DNA from: Halothiobacillus sp.
Lineage (GTDB): Bacteria; Pseudomonadota; Gammaproteobacteria; Halothiobacillales; Halothiobacillaceae
Reading direction: 5' to 3'
Assembly (NCBI GenBank): GCA_016278265.1
Contig: JADQCE010000002.1
Coordinates: forward strand, 744,001-808,000
Length of the DNA: 64,000 nt
In this document: one piece after another, positions 59,529 to 64,000 of the stretch
How positions within the stretch are numbered: the first letter of the stretch is position 1
Layout of the letters: every line of letters starts with the position of its first letter
Translations under genes and position numbers: made by a program
The notes under the pieces: generated by a model
What the model was told of the DNA's origin: nothing
The model's input: only the letters and a program-made list of their open reading frames with translations
The model's database searches: none

Positions 59529-60620
59529 ATGCATAACGCCCTGGTCTCCCGGCTCGACAGCCTGGTCGAACGTTTCGAGGAAATCACCGCACTGCTCGCC
59601 GACCCCGACGTGATCGCCGACCAGGCGCGCTTTCAGCGCCTCTCGCGCGAATACGCCCGTCTTGAGGCGCTGGTGAAGAACGTTGAGACCTTTCGCCGCA
59701 CCGAGCGTGAGCTCGAGGAGGCGCGCACCCTGGTCGAAGGCGATGACTCCGACATGGCCGAGATGGCCCGCGAGGAATTGGCCGAGCTGGAGGCCCGGCA
59801 CGCCGATCTGGACGCCGAGATCGAGCGCCAGTTGCTGCCCGAAGATCCGAACGACGAGGGCGACGTGTTTCTCGAGATCCGGGCCGGCGCGGGGGGCGAC
59901 GAGGCGGCGATATTCGCCGGCGACCTGTTTCGCATGTACGGCCGGTTTGCCGAGACGCGCGGTTGGAAGGTCGAGGTGCTGTCGGCCTCCGAAGGCGAGC
60001 ACGGCGGCTACCGTGAACTGATTTCCCGGGTTAGCGGCGATGGCGTATACGCCTGGCTCAAGTTCGAGTCCGGCGCCCACCGCGTCCAACGTGTGCCGGT
60101 CACCGAGACCCAGGGGCGCATCCACACCTCGGCGGCGACGGTGGCCGTGATGCCGGTCATCCCCGCGGCCGACGCACCGGAGATCAACGCCAACGACCTG
60201 CGGGTCGATACCTTCCGTGCCTCCGGGGCCGGCGGCCAGCACGTCAACAAGACGGATTCCGCGATCCGCATCACCCACCTGCCCAGCGGCACGGTGGTCG
60301 AATGTCAGGAAGAACGCTCCCAGCATAAGAACCGCGCCCGGGCCATGGACCTGCTGGCCGCGAAACTCGCCGACGAGGCCCGTCGCGAGCAGGCCGAGGC
60401 GACGGCGGCCAACCGCAAGGCGCTGGTCGGCAGTGGCGATCGCTCTGATCGTATCCGTACCTACAACTTCCCGCAGGGGCGCGTGACCGACCACCGCATC
60501 AACCTCACGGTCCATCAGCTCGACAAGATCCTCGCCGGGGATCTCGCCCAGGTAGTGGTGCCGTTGCGCCAGGCCGACCAGGCGGCACAGCTCGAAGCGC
60601 TGGCTCAGGAAGGCGCGTGA
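59529..60620 (+). CDS. prfA: peptide chain release factor 1
   Basis: 363 residues. Recognises UAA/UAG. GGQ catalytic motif in [21 protein letters not shown]; the anticodon-like PxT region [21 protein letters not shown]-terminal [17 protein letters not shown]. Followed by prmC, which methylates its GGQ glutamine. Confidence 0.97.
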   Translation: MHNALVSRLDSLVERFEEITALLADPDVIADQARFQRLSREYARLEALVKNVETFRRTERELEEARTLVEGDDSDMAEMAREELAELEARHADLDAEIERQLLPEDPNDEGDVFLEIRAGAGGDEAAIFAGDLFRMYGRFAETRGWKVEVLSASEGEHGGYRELISRVSGDGVYAWLKFESGAHRVQRVPVTETQGRIHTSAATVAVMPVIPAADAPEINANDLRVDTFRASGAGGQHVNKTDSAIRITHLPSGTVVECQEERSQHKNRARAMDLLAAKLADEARREQAEATAANRKALVGSGDRSDRIRTYNFPQGRVTDHRINLTVHQLDKILAGDLAQVVVPLRQADQAAQLEALAQEGA

Positions 60621-61513
60621 CACCAGCAGAAAACCCGGCATCCCCCGACGAGTGCCTCGATGCCGTGCTGCGACGCTGCGGTGAACGGATCATGGCGGGG
60701 CGGGGCTGTGACCGGGCGGAGGCGCTGTTCGAGGCCCGTCTGCTGGCCGGTTTCGTTACCGGCCTGGATACCACCGCGCTGATGCTGCGGGGCGATCGCC
60801 CCCCCACACCCAGCGAGCAAGACCGGCTTGAGTCACTCTGTGAGCGGCGCGCGGCGGGTGAGCCGGTTGCCTACCTCATCGGTGAGCGGGGATTTTGGCG
60901 ATACCGCTTTCGGGCCGCGCCGGGCGTGCTGATACCGCGACCGGATACCGAGGTCTTGGTCGAATGGGCCCTCGAAATGCTGCCCCGGACGGCGCCCGTT
61001 CGGGTGCTGGATCTGGGCACGGGCAGCGGGGCGATCGCGCTGTCGATCGCCGCCGAGCGGACCGACGCCGAGGTGCATGCCGTCGATCGCAGCGAGGTGG
61101 CGATCCAACTGACGGCCCGCAATCGCGAGTTCCTGGCCGAGCAGGGCGCCTCCGTGACAGTGGGCTTGTGGCAGGGCGACTGGCTCGAGGCGGTCGCCCC
61201 CGCCACGGTCGACCTGATCGTCAGCAACCCGCCGTACATTGCCGCCGACGATCCGCATCTCGCCGAAGGCGACCTGCGCCACGAACCGGTCGAAGCCTTG
61301 GTGGCCGACGAGGCGGGGCTGGCCGACTACCGGCGGATCATCACCCAGGCCCGTCCGGTGCTGCGTCCGGGGGGATGGTTGTTGCTCGAGCATGGATTCG
61401 AGCAGGCCCGGGCGGTCAGCGGGCTGCTCGAACAGGCTGGGTTCGAGGCGATCGACTCGCGTCGGGACGTCGCGGGACACGCCCGCGTGACCGCTGGGCG
61501 GCGCCCGGACTGA
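60617..61513 (+). CDS. prmC: release factor glutamine methyltransferase
   Basis: 298 residues from a GTG overlapping the prfA stop by four bases. SAM motif [18 protein letters not shown] and the NPPY substrate motif ([13 protein letters not shown]). Methylates the GGQ Gln of release factors. Confidence 0.95.
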   Translation: MTPAENPASPDECLDAVLRRCGERIMAGRGCDRAEALFEARLLAGFVTGLDTTALMLRGDRPPTPSEQDRLESLCERRAAGEPVAYLIGERGFWRYRFRAAPGVLIPRPDTEVLVEWALEMLPRTAPVRVLDLGTGSGAIALSIAAERTDAEVHAVDRSEVAIQLTARNREFLAEQGASVTVGLWQGDWLEAVAPATVDLIVSNPPYIAADDPHLAEGDLRHEPVEALVADEAGLADYRRIITQARPVLRPGGWLLLEHGFEQARAVSGLLEQAGFEAIDSRRDVAGHARVTAGRRPD

Positions 61514-61602
61514 TGCCCGTCGTCGGGCGGAACGTGGTTCTTGGTTCGCCCTGCCAACTGCGCTAGTCTTGAAGCGTACAGGGCGGAAGGCAAGGCGCCG
61601 GC

Positions 61603-62019
61603 ATGGAAGACAAGCAACTGATCAAGATGCACGAAATCTGGTTTCGTGGCCCGCACCAGGAAGGTGAGCCGGCCCGAGCCGCGGAATCGTTCGCGCGGTG
61701 GTTGCCGGGGGTGATTGCCGCCAAGCGCCGGGGGCCGCTGTGTCTGGAGGTTGAGTACGAGCTCTCCGTCATTTGCCTGAAGGTGATTCGGCAGGCGCTG
61801 CAGGCAGCTGGTTTTCACTTGGACGCCGCCTTGCTGGAAAAGCTCAAGTGCGCGCTGGTCGACTACACCGAGCAGAATCAGCGCGAGGCCCTGGGACTGG
61901 ACGGCTGCAACCTGCCACCGCAAAAATATCGGCCCACCGGCGAGGCGAGCCTCGTGCGTGATCGCCCCGCAGAGGATCAAGGCGACCGATCCGATGATCC
62001 TTGGCGACACTACCTCTAA
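61603..62019 (+). CDS. protein of unknown function
   Basis: 138 residues, soluble, no signal peptide, not recognised. Helix-rich N-terminal half (MHEIWFRGPHQEGEPARAAESF) with ARWLPGVIAAKRRGPLCLEVEYELSVICLKVIRQALQAA in between; then YTEQNQREALGLDGCNLPP and a polar tail that looks disordered. A TTGGTT-17-TAGTCT pair (61541-61546, 61564-61569) could be its own promoter. A strong terminator follows about 50 bases later, so it is likely a single-gene unit. Codon use fits the genome. Confidence 0.65.
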   Translation: MEDKQLIKMHEIWFRGPHQEGEPARAAESFARWLPGVIAAKRRGPLCLEVEYELSVICLKVIRQALQAAGFHLDAALLEKLKCALVDYTEQNQREALGLDGCNLPPQKYRPTGEASLVRDRPAEDQGDRSDDPWRHYL

Positions 62020-62067
62020 GCAGTTTGTTAGCGATTGAGCCGAAGGCGGGCGTCACCCCTCGGCACC

Positions 62068-62093
62068 AATGCCCGGCCACAGGCCGGGCATTT
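62068..62093 (+). terminator. Rho-independent terminator
   Basis: Eleven-base perfect stem AATGCCCGGCC / GGCCGGGCATT with a three-base loop and a T-rich end. Confidence 0.8.
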
Positions 62094-62126
62094 GCGTTAC
62101 CGGCATTTTCCGAAGACTAGGGCACC

Positions 62127-62900
62127 ATGAAAGACGAACAACTGCTGCGCTACGGGCGCCACATCATGCTTGACGGACTGGATTACGACGGTCAGCAGCG
62201 CCTGCTGGATGCCCGGGTGCTGATCGTCGGGCTGGGTGGCCTCGGCTCCCCGGTCGCGTTGTACCTTGCCGCAAGCGGGGTGGGCGAGCTGCATCTCGCC
62301 GACTTCGATCACGTCGATCTGTCCAATCTCCAACGCCAGATCATCCATGACCAGGCGCGGGTGGGGCAGAGCAAGGTGGCCTCGGCCAGCGCACGCCTTG
62401 GCGAGATCAATCCCGACGTCCGGTTGCTCCCGATCGAGGCCCGGCTGGAGGGCCAGCAGCTGCAGGAGGCGGTAGCGAAGGTCGACCTGGTGGTCGACTG
62501 CTCGGACAACTTCGACTTGCGCTTTGCCCTGAATGCCGCCTGTGCCGAGCGCCGCGTGCCGCTGGTATCCGGTGCGGCGATCCAGTGGGCGGGGCAGGTG
62601 ACGGTGTTCGACCATCGCGAGGTGGAAACGCCCTGTTACCGCTGCCTGTACCGCGAGGAAGGCCAGGACGAATTGCGCTGCGCGGAGACCGGCGTGCTCT
62701 CGCCACTGGTGGGCATGATCGGCAGCCTGCAGGCCGCCGAGGCGATCAAGGTGCTCGCCGGATCTGGACGCCCGCTGATCGGGCGGCTGGCATTGTTCGA
62801 TTTGCGGGATGCCGAGTGGCGCACCGTGAAATATCGCCAAGACCCCGACTGCCCCGTCTGCGCCTCCCGCCGTGCGGCAGGCAACGTCAATGACGAGTGA
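62127..62900 (+). CDS. moeB: HesA/MoeB/ThiF family sulfur-carrier adenylyltransferase
   Basis: 257 residues. E1-like enzyme that adenylates the C-terminus of a ubiquitin-like carrier (MoaD or ThiS). ATP site LIVGLGGLGSPVALYLAASGVG, then DFDHVDLSNLQRQ, VVDCSDNFDLRFALN. Zinc Cys pairs are CYRCLY and CPVCASRR near the C-terminus. MoeB and ThiF cannot be separated safely here; the symbol is tentative. It lies 34 bases after a terminator, so it has its own promoter. Confidence 0.88.
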   Translation: MKDEQLLRYGRHIMLDGLDYDGQQRLLDARVLIVGLGGLGSPVALYLAASGVGELHLADFDHVDLSNLQRQIIHDQARVGQSKVASASARLGEINPDVRLLPIEARLEGQQLQEAVAKVDLVVDCSDNFDLRFALNAACAERRVPLVSGAAIQWAGQVTVFDHREVETPCYRCLYREEGQDELRCAETGVLSPLVGMIGSLQAAEAIKVLAGSGRPLIGRLALFDLRDAEWRTVKYRQDPDCPVCASRRAAGNVNDE

Positions 62901-62944
62901 ATCCCGCCTTGGCGGTGTGTTCCCCCCTCGAGCCGCGGGCGCCC

Positions 62945-64000
62945 TCACACCGTCACGTTCAGTTCGATCGGGCCTTTTCGCCGCTCGATATTGACCGCGA
63001 TGTCGTTGCCATGCCGACGAATGATCAAATCGAGTTCTCCCCCCCGGTGCCGAATACGCCTTATGCGCAGCCAGTTGATGTAATCGGGTAAACGCGGGTG
63101 ATCCAGTGAAACGCGGGCCGCGTCCGGATCAAAGCGCAAACCGAGTATCGCTTCCAGGAGCATGAACACGGAGCCAGCCGCCCAGGCCTGCGGTGAGCAG
63201 GCCACCGGGTAATGCGTCGGTGCCTGCCCCGTTATCCGCCCGAATCCGCAGAACAGCTCCGGCAGGCGATGTAGGTCGAAGTGAATGGCGGCGTTGAAGA
63301 GCCCCTCGAGCAGTACGAGGGCCTCGTCCTTGTGACCGTAGGAGGCCATGCCCGCTGCCGCCAGGGCCGTGTCGTGCGGCCAGACCGAACCGTTGTGATA
63401 GGACATCGGGTTGTAGCGGCACTCCTTTTCGAAGATGGTGCGCACGCCCCAGCCGTTGAACGCGGCCGGTGAAATCAGCCCGGCACTTACCCGGGCCGCC
63501 CGGTCGCGAGAGACGATGCCGGAATAGAGGAGATGCCCGGGGTTGGAGCTGCGCACCGTGCAGGGTCGGTCGTCACCGTCGATCGCCAGGGCGTAGGTGT
63601 CGATCTCCTCAAGCCAGAAGCGCTGCTCGAAATGCGCCTGCAGATCATCAGCCTTTCGGCGCCAGTCGCTCGCCTGGGAATCGTGGCTGAGGACTTCGGC
63701 CAGTTCGGCGCCCCGGCGCAGGGCATCGAAGGCATACCCCTGTACCTCGCACACGGCGACCGGTGGACGGGGTGGTTGTCCGTCGGCGTGAAAGACGGCG
63801 TCGTCCGAATCCTTCCAGCCCTGCTGGACCAGGCCCTGACCTTCATGACGCGCGTAGACGAGAAAGCCGTGTTGTGCCAACTGTCCCGTGACCCATGCCA
63901 GGGCTCGCGTGATGTTGGGCCAGATCTGCGTGATGAATTCGCGATCGCCGGTGCGACGGTAGTAGCGATACGCCAACATCACGAACAGGGGCGTGGCGTC
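62945..64000 (-). CDS. glycogen-debranching-enzyme-like glycoside hydrolase, C-terminal part
   Basis: 351 codons visible; the N-terminus lies beyond the window, and the frame stays open to the edge (DATPLFVMLAYRYYRRTGD). It matches the C-terminal (alpha/alpha)6 domain of amylo-alpha-1,6-glucosidase-type proteins: GQGLVQQGWKDSDDAVFHADG, PPVAVCEVQGYAFDALRRGAEL, FNGWGVRTIFEKECRYNPMSYHNGSVWPHDTALAAAG, ACSPQAWAAGSVFMLLEAI. It probably acts on alpha-glucans; the substrate cannot be fixed from this part. It is interesting given the glucokinase and phosphorylase-kinase-like genes at 13-18 kb. Confidence 0.88.
   Translation of the reverse strand, partial: DATPLFVMLAYRYYRRTGDREFITQIWPNITRALAWVTGQLAQHGFLVYARHEGQGLVQQGWKDSDDAVFHADGQPPRPPVAVCEVQGYAFDALRRGAELAEVLSHDSQASDWRRKADDLQAHFEQRFWLEEIDTYALAIDGDDRPCTVRSSNPGHLLYSGIVSRDRAARVSAGLISPAAFNGWGVRTIFEKECRYNPMSYHNGSVWPHDTALAAAGMASYGHKDEALVLLEGLFNAAIHFDLHRLPELFCGFGRITGQAPTHYPVACSPQAWAAGSVFMLLEAILGLRFDPDAARVSLDHPRLPDYINWLRIRRIRHRGGELDLIIRRHGNDIAVNIERRKGPIELNVTV

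Overview
The window is a dense, G+C-rich (about two-thirds by eye) gammaproteobacterial chromosome segment made almost entirely of housekeeping genes. The gene set (GatCAB amidotransferase, HPr kinase beside rpoN/ptsN, C5-pathway hemA and hemL, Mla, Lpt and Kds envelope genes, Hsp33, MnmC, RapZ) fits a Chromatiales-like or Halothiobacillaceae-like environmental gammaproteobacterium better than an enteric. I cannot fix genus or species from the sequence alone. I found no insertion sequence, prophage, CRISPR array, rRNA or tRNA gene. One RNA gene is clear: the 4.5S signal recognition particle RNA upstream of dnaX.

Layout. 1-3.0 kb: end of an alpha/beta hydrolase, tRNA CCA-adding enzyme (cca) and a sensor-less sigma-54 activator. 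3.1-6.3 kb: a TonB-dependent receptor of the copper type, a stand-alone lipoyl carrier protein (gcvH-like) and diacylglycerol kinase. 6.3-8.7 kb: mreBCD for cell shape. 9.1-13.5 kb: gatCAB and hslO. 13.5-17.8 kb: a bacterial homologue of the eukaryotic phosphorylase kinase alpha/beta subunit coupled to glucokinase. 17.8-19.8 kb: thiE and hemL. 20-25.7 kb (minus strand): rpoN, hpf, ptsN, hprK, rapZ, a mannose-type EIIA, HPr and a small conserved protein, forming a regulatory nitrogen-type PTS with no sugar permease in view. 25.9-29.5 kb (minus): kdsD-kdsC-lptC-lptA-lptB for Kdo and LPS transport. 29.6-30.5 kb: a formylglycine-generating-enzyme-like protein lacking one catalytic Cys.

30.5-39.9 kb (plus): an unknown protein, mlaF-mlaE-mlaD, a TolC-family outer-membrane protein, mlaC-mlaB, murA, hisG-hisD-hisC. 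39.9-43.0 kb: 4.5S RNA, dnaX, ybaB, recR. 43.0-43.6 kb: about 600 bases with no convincing gene but several hairpins. 43.6-45.1 kb: diguanylate cyclase and PilZ protein. 45.2-52.2 kb: yjbQ, mnmC, valS, holC and a flippase-like membrane protein. 52.1-55.8 kb: a 1215-residue GAF-GGDEF-globin-GAF-EAL protein. 56.2-58.1 kb: a GT2 polyprenyl-phosphate glycosyltransferase and a PAP2 phosphatase. 58.1-61.5 kb: hemA-prfA-prmC. 61.6-64 kb: an unknown protein, a MoeB/ThiF-type adenylyltransferase and the C-terminal part of a glycogen-debranching-type enzyme running off the window.

The least ordinary items are the full-length phosphorylase-kinase-subunit homologue next to glucokinase, the TolC-type gene between mlaD and mlaC, the haem-globin-like domain inside the bifunctional c-di-GMP protein, and two promoters (hemA and yjbQ) whose -10 boxes sit so close to the ATG that leaderless transcripts are likely. 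All functions are assigned by reading motifs and remembered family sequences; no database search was run.
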